A stretch of 35,634 bases of DNA from Thermoplasmata archaeon (GTDB lineage: Archaea; Thermoplasmatota; E2; DHVEG-1; B18-G2), in NCBI GenBank assembly GCA_021161865.1, contig JAGGZU010000041.1, forward strand, positions 1-35,634, written 5' to 3'. The position numbers and the translations under genes were made by a program. How positions within the stretch are numbered: the first letter of the stretch is position 1; every line of letters begins with the position of its first letter. Shown in pieces: positions 9,455-18,053 of this stretch. The notes beneath the pieces are model-generated. The model was not told the DNA's origin, ran no database searches, and was given only the letters and a program-made list of their open reading frames with translations.

Positions 9455-11405
9455 AGCTTTGCAACTCCTGTATTACATCGTCTGCAGCCTGTATGTCTTT
9501 GATGTAACGTTTGAATCGTGCTGCTCTTTTGTCAAGCAGTATAGCAACTCCTCTGTCTGTTTCATTTCTGATTAGTCTTCCAATGGCTTGCAGTAGTTTC
9601 CGTGCGGTTGGTGCATTCACAGTGTACTCCCATCCTTTTCCAAACTTTCTCTGATAGTATCTTTGCAGCCCCCTTTGCCGTGCAGTTGGCTTGGGGTAGG
9701 GTATTCCAACTATTACAGCCACCTCCAGTTCATCTGCTGGGAAATCCATGCCTTCACTTATTCTACCGCCCATTACTGAGAATAAAACCGAGCCATTGTT
9801 TTTCTCTCCCTCTCTCTCCTTGAACCTCTGTATGACATCCATTAGATCATGTTGGCTCATCCGTTGTTCCTCTATGTATGTTAGACGTTTTATTTTTTTA
9901 AGTAGTCCATCTCTGATGCATATGTTCATGAAATCGAAGCTTGGGAAAAACACGATGGTGTTTCTGTTTGTGGTGTTGCATATCTCAGCTATGTATTGCT
10001 GTATCCTTTTTATCATCCCCTTGTAGTTTTTTATTTCATCATACCTTGTTGTTACATCTTTAACATAGAGGATTCTTCTATTTTCTTTTGGAAAAGGCGA
10101 GGGGTATGAGTAGAGCATCGTGGACTCAGGTAAACCAATGGAGTCCTTGTACTCATCAAGAGGGGAGAGGGTTCCTGACATGTGTATGGATGTTAGGAAT
10201 CTGTGCACAATGTTTGCACCGAGTGAGGGATCGAGGCAGTAGGCTTCTACCCTTGGGTTTTTACCATCAGTTTCATCGACTATGAGTTTAATGTAGTGTT
10301 CATCATCTATGTTCATCCAGAAGGAGAGGAAGACACCGAGTTTATGTATGTAGGAACGCGGTAGTTTACCCTGTTTTTGTTTTGCTGTCTGTATCTGCTC
10401 ACCGTATGCTATGAGAGCGGAGATTATTTTCTCCATTTCTTGAGTGGTTAAAGAGTATTTTTCAGCGATTTGGGAGACAACTGCATTTGGTGGCAGGAGG
10501 GCATCCTTTTTTTCTACATATTTTAATTTGTTGTCTCCTCCAAGGAGAAACCTTTGTCTGAGTTCAAAGATTATGTTGTTTAAATCCTTAACGAAACGTG
10601 AAAGCGTTACCCCTCTGGCTAGCAGTGAAGGGTCACCAAACCTTTCTATTTCATAGAGGCAGCTGTTCAGCATGTATGCACTGAGTTGAGATGAGAGTAG
10701 GTCACGTAGGTAATCTGGTAGGTTGTGCGCCTCATCAATTACCAGGATTATATCCTCCTCGCCAACTCCCATCCAATCTAGGAGCATGTTTCTAAGGTTT
10801 GTGTCGAAAACATAGATGTATGGGACAACAACGAGCAGGGCATCCTGAACAAGGAGTTTGTTGATTTCATATGGGCAGAGGGTGTGTTCCTCGCAGTATT
10901 TCACCAGCTCCTCAGCTGTCGGTAAAACGGCTCTCATCCATTCAAGGGCGTGTTTAACAGCCTCCTCGTTTTCCACACCCTTTCTAAAGTATGGGCAACC
11001 CTTTTTTCTTCCTCTTCTAACCTTTTTCTTTTCCTCTGCACATAGACGAGCGAGTTCATCTGCTGAACCCTTCTGCAGCTCAGGGTTGTTTTTTGCAAGC
11101 AGGCACATGTGTGTTCTTCCCTGCATGCCTACAGTTACAACATTCTTTGTCTCATTTGGGAAACGTTTTTTTATCGTCCTTATCTCTGTTATAACCTGTT
11201 TTTGCTGAGCGTTGGTCCTGGTGGTGTAAATGATTTTTTTGTTGTTTTTGAGGGCATAGGATATCGTTGATGAGACAGCACAAACCGTTTTTCCTGAGCC
11301 TGTACCTGATTCGAGCACCAACGGCGTCCCTGTGGCAAGTGACTCATCCATGTAATGCATGATGTTTTTCTGGTAACTCCTTGTGTTGTAGGGAAAAAGT
11401 TCCAT
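9420..11405 (-). CDS. XPD/Rad3-family superfamily 2 DNA helicase (DEAH, Fe-S type)
   Basis: MELFPYNTRSYQKNIM start; ESGTGSGKTV Walker A; VIDEAH; four candidate Fe-S Cys (HMCLL, RLCAEE, KGCPYF, TLCPYE); ISEGMDFPADELEVAVIVGIPYPKP; QAIGRLIRNETD. Confidence 0.92.
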   Translation of the reverse strand: MELFPYNTRSYQKNIMHYMDESLATGTPLVLESGTGSGKTVCAVSSTISYALKNNKKIIYTTRTNAQQKQVITEIRTIKKRFPNETKNVVTVGMQGRTHMCLLAKNNPELQKGSADELARLCAEEKKKVRRGRKKGCPYFRKGVENEEAVKHALEWMRAVLPTAEELVKYCEEHTLCPYEINKLLVQDALLVVVPYIYVFDTNLRNMLLDWMGVGEEDIILVIDEAHNLPDYLRDLLSSQLSAYMLNSCLYEIERFGDPSLLARGVTLSRFVKDLNNIIFELRQRFLLGGDNKLKYVEKKDALLPPNAVVSQIAEKYSLTTQEMEKIISALIAYGEQIQTAKQKQGKLPRSYIHKLGVFLSFWMNIDDEHYIKLIVDETDGKNPRVEAYCLDPSLGANIVHRFLTSIHMSGTLSPLDEYKDSIGLPESTMLYSYPSPFPKENRRILYVKDVTTRYDEIKNYKGMIKRIQQYIAEICNTTNRNTIVFFPSFDFMNICIRDGLLKKIKRLTYIEEQRMSQHDLMDVIQRFKEREGEKNNGSVLFSVMGGRISEGMDFPADELEVAVIVGIPYPKPTARQRGLQRYYQRKFGKGWEYTVNAPTARKLLQAIGRLIRNETDRGVAILLDKRAARFKRYIKDIQAADDVIQELQSFILEGVQVYPP

Positions 11406-11531
11406 CAAAACTGCAATTGAGGAACAGGTAAATAGAGTTGTTGGCGACATCTATTTTTTGGTTTTGGTGAATGATTAGTTTTTTATTATGTAATGCTTTG
11501 ATTATAATGAAATGATTAAACACCTTATGAG

Positions 11532-12353
11532 TTGATAAGGGAGAGGTTGCGGGATGTCCTATCAGCGAATCTAATACGTTTTATTCCAAGTAAATGGGAG
11601 AAGATTGGTGACGTTTTGATATTTAAAATGCCGGTGGAGCTTCAATCTTACAGTGAAGAGATTGCGGGGGTTTACGCTGAGGTTTTAGGCTGCCGAAGCG
11701 TTCTTGAGGATGTTGGCGGTGTTGAAGGCGAGTGGAGGAAACCACGGGTGAAACTTGTTTATGGCAGCTCAGATACGGAGACCATCCATTGTGAAAACGG
11801 CATCCGGTATAAGCTTGACCCCGTTAAGGTTATGTTTTCCTCTGGTAACATGGATGAACGTATAAGGATGGCAAGGATTTCAATGAGAGATGAAACGGTT
11901 GTGGACATGTTCGCAGGTATAGGGTACTTCTCTCTTCCGATGGCGGTTTATAGTAAACCAAAAAAGGTTTATGCTGTTGAGATAAACCCTGTAGCCTATG
12001 GTTATCTTTGTGAGAACATTTCTTTGAATAATGTGAATAATATTGTTGAACCTGTTTTGGGTGACAACAGGGAGAAAACCCCGGAGGGTGTGGCCGATAG
12101 AGTGATTATGGGGTATCTTCATGATACCTATCGTTTTCTTCCTGCGGCGTTCTCTGCGTTCCACAACTCGGGTATGCTGCATTACCATGAGGTTTGTCCA
12201 AATGAGCTTTTGAACGATAGACCTCTGAGGAGGGTTGAGACGGCTGCGGAGAGGTTTGGTTTTCATGTTGAAGATGTGAAGAGTAGGGTGATAAAATCGT
12301 ATGCACCTGGGGTAAGCCATGTTGTCCTTGATGTAAAGGTTGAGAGGGTTTAG
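11532..12353 (+). CDS. Trm5/TYW2-family SAM-dependent tRNA-modification enzyme, more likely Taw2 (acp transfer in wyosine pathway)
   Basis: TTG start; VVDMFAGIGYFSLPMAVYSKPKKVYAVEINPVAYGYLCENI; GYLHDTYRFLPAAFSAFHNSGMLHYHEV, which lacks the NPP-type motif of Trm5. Confidence 0.75.
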   Translation: MIRERLRDVLSANLIRFIPSKWEKIGDVLIFKMPVELQSYSEEIAGVYAEVLGCRSVLEDVGGVEGEWRKPRVKLVYGSSDTETIHCENGIRYKLDPVKVMFSSGNMDERIRMARISMRDETVVDMFAGIGYFSLPMAVYSKPKKVYAVEINPVAYGYLCENISLNNVNNIVEPVLGDNREKTPEGVADRVIMGYLHDTYRFLPAAFSAFHNSGMLHYHEVCPNELLNDRPLRRVETAAERFGFHVEDVKSRVIKSYAPGVSHVVLDVKVERV

Positions 12354-12860
12354 ATGACTGTGAGGTTGCTAACATACCATGTTAATCAGGATGACCCAAA
12401 GAAATGTACTGCAAAGAAGCTAAAAAGACTTGGGTTTGCTGAGATAACACATGATTTACATGGTATCCCTTTTAATGCTGTGATACTCAATCCTCTTGTT
12501 AAAACTGTTTTTTCACCTGAGGACAGGGTTTACGCTGAAAGAGGTGGTATTGTGGCTGTAGATTGTTCGTGGAACAAGGTGGATGAGGTGTTTTCGAGGT
12601 TGAAACGGTTTAGAAACCATCGCGCTCTTCCATTCATTGTACCTGTCAATCCAGTTAACTATGGTAAGCCTTTTCAGCTTACAACCCTTGAAGCCTTTAT
12701 CACTGCTCTTTATATTATTGGTGCGGAGCAGCAGGCAGAGGAGATTTCATCCATCTACAAGTGGAGTCAACATTTTATTGATTTAAACAAACGTTTTTTA
12801 GAAGCCTACAGAAATGCATCAACAAGGCAGGAGATAATCGAGTTTATGAAGCGTATCTAA
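12354..12860 (+). CDS. tsr3: Tsr3 (DUF367) 16S rRNA aminocarboxypropyltransferase
   Basis: DDPKKCTAKKLKRLGFA, LNPLVKTVFSPEDR, GIVAVDCSWNK, RALPFIVPVNPVNYGKPFQLTTLEAFITALYIIG. Confidence 0.9.
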   Translation: MTVRLLTYHVNQDDPKKCTAKKLKRLGFAEITHDLHGIPFNAVILNPLVKTVFSPEDRVYAERGGIVAVDCSWNKVDEVFSRLKRFRNHRALPFIVPVNPVNYGKPFQLTTLEAFITALYIIGAEQQAEEISSIYKWSQHFIDLNKRFLEAYRNASTRQEIIEFMKRI

Positions 12861-13207
12861 TCTATCCATTCTATACCCAGTTTTTTCTCCCAGTCAGGGT
12901 TTTCTTGTTTCCATTTTTCAACGACCTCCTTAGACACGCATTCTGTGCATAAACCAAGTATGCTGAAGTAGCATGATGCACAGACCTTACGGTGGCATTT
13001 TATGCAGACAAACTTTGCATCTCTTTCTTTGCATATCTCACATTTACCAGTTATTTCCTCTGCCTTTTTAGACTCCTTTATTGCTTTTTTGAGTTTTTTC
13101 TCCTCAGTCTCCTTGATCCATAGTTCAAGTTCTTTGTTCATCTTTGAAATAGATTTAACCCTGTTTATCTGCTGTTCAACCCTATCCTCATCCTCTCCGT
13201 TTTTCAT
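12857..13207 (-). CDS. Coiled-coil protein with B-box-like zinc finger
   Basis: Lys/Glu-rich coil, then CEICKERDAKFVCIKCHRKVCASCYFSILGLCTEC. Confidence 0.6.
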   Translation of the reverse strand: MKNGEDEDRVEQQINRVKSISKMNKELELWIKETEEKKLKKAIKESKKAEEITGKCEICKERDAKFVCIKCHRKVCASCYFSILGLCTECVSKEVVEKWKQENPDWEKKLGIEWID

Positions 13208-13234
13208 AAATCAAAATAAACAAACATTGTTGAG

Positions 13235-13825
13235 TTAAAAGCTCTTTTGTTTAAACCTTCTATGAAGCGTGTTCGCCAGTATATGTATACCCGGGGTCAC
13301 AGTTAATATGACAAGGAGATGCCATAGTGTAAAGTTTTTTAGAAACCAGTTGTAGTTTGTTACTCCTGTTAGTTGAAGGAGACCACTGGTTATTAACGCC
13401 AGAATCAACGCTCCTGCTACAAAGTCAAGTTGGTCAAATAGCAGCCAATCCTCGCCTCTCTCCTTACCTACTCTTCGTTTGAAGAAGCTCTCTATCAAGT
13501 CACCGAGAAGCGCTCCTATGCATAGCGATAAAATGATGGGTATCATCAATGGGTAACCTTCAAAGTAGTCGAGGTTTATCATGTTTAGACCGTGTTCAGT
13601 TAGGTATTTTGCTGCTGTAACTTGAGAGAAACCAACTATTGAGCCAAGGAGGGAGCCGAAAAACAGGCCACGCCATGTTTTACCATCACCAAGTATTCTT
13701 TTTCCATCTCTCCACGTTTTACCGAAATCTATGGCTAACCCTCCACCTACAAGCACAGCGCAACCATTCGCAGCATAGGCTGGAAGTATAAGCCACAGTG
13801 CTTGGAGGATTATCTCGTACTGCAC
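13235..13825 (-). CDS. carS: CDP-archaeol synthase (CDP-2,3-bis-O-geranylgeranyl-sn-glycerol synthase)
   Basis: LWLILPAYAANGCAVLVGGGLAIDFGKTWRDGKRILGDGKTWRGLFFGSLLG; D(F/S)K motif and multiple TMs. Confidence 0.92.
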   Translation of the reverse strand: MQYEIILQALWLILPAYAANGCAVLVGGGLAIDFGKTWRDGKRILGDGKTWRGLFFGSLLGSIVGFSQVTAAKYLTEHGLNMINLDYFEGYPLMIPIILSLCIGALLGDLIESFFKRRVGKERGEDWLLFDQLDFVAGALILALITSGLLQLTGVTNYNWFLKNFTLWHLLVILTVTPGIHILANTLHRRFKQKSF

Positions 13826-13857
13826 AAGCAGCGAAACACGAGTTACCTTAAAACGAT

Positions 13858-14358
13858 TTACTTTTTCTTCTCTATCTTCATGCCTTTGTAAACAAAGTTG
13901 TTTGATCTCTTAATTATGCTTTTTAGGGAGAGGTTGGAGAGGTTGAAATGCTCTGCGACAACGCTGCTGAATTTTCCTTCGTCACCTATAAACTGGGCTA
14001 TCTGTTTCTCAAGCGCTGCAAACTCGTTGTCATTAAGTGAAGCTATTGTGAAAACCTCACTCATTTCCGTTATAGGGCAGGAGATGTTTATGTTGAAGGT
14101 TGAGTAGTATGCTTTGTACATCTTCTGTGGTTTTCCACCAGTGTTTTGGTCAGGCATAGTCCATTTTGTTTCAGCCAGTTTTATTTTTTCAAAGAATTCC
14201 AGTGCTTTTTTTCCCTCCTCACCATACTTCTCTACTATTTCGCTGACTGTTTTCCAATCGCTGGATATCTCATTGAAAACATTCTTTTTAACTTCGGTGT
14301 CAAACGCTCTTAAAACTGGGACAAGATCTATAGAGTCGTTGACAACCTTTACACGCAT
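13858..14358 (-). CDS. ArsR-like winged-helix transcriptional regulator (archaeal)
   Basis: LVPVLRAFDTEVKKNVFNEISSDWKTVSEIVEKYGEEGKKALEFFEKIKLAETKW fits an HTH-type start. Confidence 0.6.
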   Translation of the reverse strand: MRVKVVNDSIDLVPVLRAFDTEVKKNVFNEISSDWKTVSEIVEKYGEEGKKALEFFEKIKLAETKWTMPDQNTGGKPQKMYKAYYSTFNINISCPITEMSEVFTIASLNDNEFAALEKQIAQFIGDEGKFSSVVAEHFNLSNLSLKSIIKRSNNFVYKGMKIEKKK

Positions 14359-14460
14359 ACTATCAGACCCTAATTGTTTTGATGCTTTATAAAATATCCT
14401 ATTACCATAATATTTTTTTGAGAGGAGTAGGCTTAAAAGCCTTCACCTTTTTTTGCAAAC

Positions 14461-14983
14461 ATGCGTGTTAGGGTTGGAAGTAAACTTGTGTTGATGTTCT
14501 TTGTGTTTACTCTTGTTTTTGTTGCTTTTCAACTTTTTGCGCCTGTTTTCCTTCCTCCATCCACTATAGGAAACCTCTCCGGCAGTGCTGGTATTATAGA
14601 TAATGGTGAAAAGTTGGAACAGATTGGATTACCCTGGCGGATTGTTTATCTAGTAGGGGATTTTATGTGCCATCAGAGAGCAGATCGCTCTTTTTTTATA
14701 AATAGCAATCAGATGCCTTTTTTGCAGCAGATGCACAGCTATCTGGGTGGGGCTTACTATTGGTTTAGGTGTAATGGTTTTTCGTAAAATAAGGTTGAAC
14801 GGCAGGTTTGTTTTTGGTATGCTGTTTGGTCTTGTTCCCATCGCCGTTGATGGTCTTGGTCAACTTTTTGGTTTATGGGAAAGCACAAACCTTATCCGAG
14901 TGCTAACGGGTTTACCTGCAGGTTTTGTGTGTGGTTTAGCGGTTGGAGTTATAGTTTATGAGAGCATAGACGGCAGAAACTGA
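14461..14983 (+). pseudogene. DUF2085 membrane protein with a +1 frameshift in a T6 run
   Basis: ORFs 14461..14787 and 14747..14983 join as ...CHQRADRSFFINSNQMPF/CSRCTAIWVGLTIGLGVMVFRK..., a recognisable DUF2085 CHQR...CxRC core. One fewer T at 14718-14723 restores the frame. Confidence 0.8.
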
Positions 14984-15084
14984 AACGTTTTTTGGCAAAG
15001 GTTGCGTTTCTATGGTTTTGATTACATAAATGTATTTAAACATGAAGTTATATTGATACCCAGGTGATGAGGAGAGGAGAAAAG

Positions 15085-15693
15085 ATGAGTAATTTAAGTA
15101 ATGCAAAAATATATGGAGGAATAGGAGCATTGTTGATGCTGGTGGGGGGTTTTATCCCCGCAGTTGGTGGCATAATACCTTTGATCGGTTTGATACTGGT
15201 GTTTATAGCGGTGAAGAATATAGCTGATGAGACGAATGATGAGTCTATTTTCAAAAACTATCTTTGGTATTTCGTTGTGTCTATAATAGCGATGGTTGTT
15301 GTGTTCGGTATTTTCATAGCTTCCTTTGGTGCCGCGGGAGGATTTTCTATCTTGAGCATGATGCAGATGCAGGGCGGTCAAACTGTTAACCCAGAGGATA
15401 TCACGGGCTTGGTTGGTAACATGATGGATGGTTGCCTTGCAGCTTTGGTCATCGGATGGATACTTATGATCGTAGCAACCCTGTTTTTACGTAAAAGTTT
15501 CAACAGCATAGCTGAGCATACAGGGGTTAAACTTTTTGCAACAACAGGTTTGTTGTTCTTTGTTGGCGCTATAACTTTGATCATACTAATCGGTGCTTTC
15601 ATTCTTTTGATAGCACTGATACTTGAGATAGTAGCGTTCTTTTCCTTACCTGAGACACTTCCGAAGGCTATCCCATCTGCAGCGGAAAGCTAA
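15085..15693 (+). CDS. DUF996-like integral membrane protein
   Basis: MSNLSNAKIYGGIGALLMLVGGFIPAVGGIIPLIGLILVFIAVKNIADETND...IFKNYLWYFVV; purine-rich SD (gaggagaggag) before ATG 15085. Confidence 0.6.
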   Translation: MSNLSNAKIYGGIGALLMLVGGFIPAVGGIIPLIGLILVFIAVKNIADETNDESIFKNYLWYFVVSIIAMVVVFGIFIASFGAAGGFSILSMMQMQGGQTVNPEDITGLVGNMMDGCLAALVIGWILMIVATLFLRKSFNSIAEHTGVKLFATTGLLFFVGAITLIILIGAFILLIALILEIVAFFSLPETLPKAIPSAAES

Positions 15694-15699
15694 AGAACA

Positions 15700-15722
15700 A
15701 AACACCCTTTTTTATTTTTTTA
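15700..15722 (+). terminator. Candidate archaeal oligo-T terminator
   Basis: acacccttttttatttttttatt immediately after the stop of 15085..15693. Confidence 0.5.
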
Positions 15723-16439
15723 TTGGCTGAAAAACCTATGAGTGGTTACACTGAAAAAGGCTTGGTTTTGATCATATTAAGCCTGGTTTTAACTATTATT
15801 CTCAACTTAACCGTTTTTTTCACAGGGTTTTACTCCATCGGCGGATTAAACCAAATTACTGGTCTTTTAACATTGATTGGTTTAATTCTAATGTTTGTCG
15901 GCAGAAAGGAGTACGGCGTTAAACATCAAAGGTTTGTGGTTTATGCGGTAGTTGTCTTCTTGATAGCAGTTGTTTTTTCAGTCATATACCTATTTTATAT
16001 TGCAGCAATGATTTTCAGTGCAGTATCAACAGGTAACGTAGACTTTAGTGCTTTCGTGAGTATTCTTTATATCGTTCAGATTACTGCAATACTTGGTGGT
16101 TTGGTAAACGTTTTTTTGTTGCATGAACTTGAAAGCTGGAATGGGAGGATAGTATTGTATGCAGCTTTTGTTGCAGTGGTTTTTACCTCAATCTTGGTTG
16201 TTTATGCAGCAGCGCCTGCTGTAGAAGATTTGGTAACCAATATGGAGAAAAACTTTGAGACCAACCGTTATTCTTTTCAGACTAACGAGTTTACCGTTGA
16301 ATTGCAGAAGAGTTTAAGCCGGTTAAACATTTATGGGGTGATCAACAGTCTACTTTTTCTTGTAGCAACCGTTATCGCGTATAGACGCGTGAAATCAGGA
16401 GAGGTTTTACAGGTTAATCCAACGGATTTGATGTCGTAG
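15723..16439 (+). CDS. Polytopic membrane protein of unknown function
   Basis: 238 aa, about 6 hydrophobic segments; start TTG 15723 or ATG 15738. Confidence 0.55.
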   Translation: MAEKPMSGYTEKGLVLIILSLVLTIILNLTVFFTGFYSIGGLNQITGLLTLIGLILMFVGRKEYGVKHQRFVVYAVVVFLIAVVFSVIYLFYIAAMIFSAVSTGNVDFSAFVSILYIVQITAILGGLVNVFLLHELESWNGRIVLYAAFVAVVFTSILVVYAAAPAVEDLVTNMEKNFETNRYSFQTNEFTVELQKSLSRLNIYGVINSLLFLVATVIAYRRVKSGEVLQVNPTDLMS

Positions 16440-16444
16440 TTGAG

Positions 16445-17134
16445 TCAAACACCCATTTTTTTTCTTTTACTCCTTGGTAGTATTGAAGGAAGGATTTTTG
16501 TTGTCACATACCAGTACAGCAGTACACCGTACAGTAATTCCCCTCCTTTCAGCAGCAGTATGAGTATGTTGTTCTCTGGTGTTCCCCACAGGAAGGATAA
16601 ACCGAATTCAAGTGTTGTGATTGGCAGGCCAAGTAGGATCACTAAGAGTAACATCCTCCATATTTTACTATGGTCAGCTGATGCCGCACCATAACCTATT
16701 ATGCACCCGGTTGCTCCATGAAAGAGCATCACTCCTACCCCAAATATTAAGGCGATGAATAAAAGTGTCTGTTCCAACTGAATGGTTGTGGCGGTCATGA
16801 TGGTATAGAGGGGCATGTAGATTGCACCGAAACCAAGCCCTACAACCAAACCATACAATGGCGTATCCTTTTTCTCCTGGAATGTTCGCATGTTTATTAT
16901 TATCATTTTTGCGAACTGTTCTACAGCAGGGAAAAGAATTATGAAGAATATGCCCGCACCTAGTGTGTTGAACTCTAGTATGAGTATTATGAAACCGGTT
17001 GCAAACCCTGCGATGAGTGAGATAAAAAGTTTTTTTTCAACAAAATATCCTTCATATCTTTTCAGGGTTAACCATAGGATTGCTAGTACCACCATTACGC
17101 CAACAAGTATTGTGCCCTGCGGGAGCGGGTTCAT
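16445..17134 (-). CDS. PrsW-like polytopic membrane protein with apparently degenerate catalytic motifs
   Basis: FPAVEQFAKM where PrsW has EExxK; GLGFGAIYMPLY where PrsW has FxxxEN; FHGATGCIIGYG retained. Confidence 0.5.
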   Translation of the reverse strand: MNPLPQGTILVGVMVVLAILWLTLKRYEGYFVEKKLFISLIAGFATGFIILILEFNTLGAGIFFIILFPAVEQFAKMIIINMRTFQEKKDTPLYGLVVGLGFGAIYMPLYTIMTATTIQLEQTLLFIALIFGVGVMLFHGATGCIIGYGAASADHSKIWRMLLLVILLGLPITTLEFGLSFLWGTPENNILILLLKGGELLYGVLLYWYVTTKILPSILPRSKRKKMGV

Positions 17135-17184
17135 GTTTTATGGTAAAAACCTGTTAAGTTAAATATTTGTTCATGAGGTAAGTT

Positions 17185-17198
17185 ATATATTTTGCAAT
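17185..17198 (+). promoter_or_regulatory. Candidate TATA box for TauE/SafE gene
   Basis: gttatatattttgc roughly 20-30 nt upstream of GTG 17215. Confidence 0.4.
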
Positions 17199-17214
17199 AT
17201 GTATTCCCTGGCTC

Positions 17215-18003
17215 GTGTTTCCTGATGTCTTGGGGTTCATAGTGTTGGTTCTCTCAGGTTTTTTCGGCGGGGTTTTTGTTGGCATAGCATCTGGTACTGC
17301 GGCGATTTTTGTGATACCTTGTTTAACGTTGCTTATGGGTTTTTCTATGCATCATGCTGTTGGAACCAATCCATTGGTGGACTCGGTTATAGGTGGAGTA
17401 GCTGGTTTGGTGTTTCTTTTGAACAAAAACGTGGATTTACGTTCAACACATTTCCTTGTTTTCATGGGTGTGATAGGTGCTTTTTTTGGCAGCAGGTTCA
17501 CTTCCAGTGCACCGGAGCTGGGTTTAACGGTTTTTATGGCTTCGTTTCTTTTTGTGATGGGTGTTGATTTTGTTGTGAAGGGTATAAAAAAGAATGTTGA
17601 TTACATTGAGAGTAAAGTGGATTTTTCTTTTATAAGGAAACATAGATTGTTTTTTATGATGTTTTTTGGTTTAACCACAGGTCTTGTAAGCGGTTTCTCA
17701 GGCATGGGTGGTGCTGGTATGCTTGTTTTTATCTTCGTTCTTTTGTTTAGGTATGATTTACATACCGCTATTGGAACATCGCTTCTTCTTTCCTTTTTCA
17801 TTGGTGCCGCTGGAACACTGGGTCATGTGTTGAGTAATGAGACCGTTTTTGATGTTGCTTTGGTTGCTGCTGCGGCGGCAGCCTTTGGCGCTGTTTTTGG
17901 TGCAGTTTTTGCTAACAGGGTTGATGAGGATAAACTTGGGCGTTTGATTGGTTTTGTGGTTTTACTCTCCGGGTTTTTACTTTTTGTTAGAGCATTCGTT
18001 TAA
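17215..18003 (+). CDS. TauE/SafE-family anion/sulfite exporter-like permease
   Basis: Two-fold repeat: GGVFVGIASGTAAIFVIPCLTLLMGFSMHHAVGTN and GLVSGFSGMGGAGMLVFIFVLLFRYDLHTAIGTS. Confidence 0.9.
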   Translation: MFPDVLGFIVLVLSGFFGGVFVGIASGTAAIFVIPCLTLLMGFSMHHAVGTNPLVDSVIGGVAGLVFLLNKNVDLRSTHFLVFMGVIGAFFGSRFTSSAPELGLTVFMASFLFVMGVDFVVKGIKKNVDYIESKVDFSFIRKHRLFFMMFFGLTTGLVSGFSGMGGAGMLVFIFVLLFRYDLHTAIGTSLLLSFFIGAAGTLGHVLSNETVFDVALVAAAAAAFGAVFGAVFANRVDEDKLGRLIGFVVLLSGFLLFVRAFV

Positions 18004-18053
18004 CAAAGAATATCTGGGAAGATTTATATGGTATCAAACTGTTTTTGTTGTGG

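Noticed and set aside
14718-14723. Programmed ribosomal frameshift in the DUF2085 gene
   Set aside because: Only a plain T6 run is visible, with no stimulatory structure or family precedent known to me; mutation or sequencing error is simpler.
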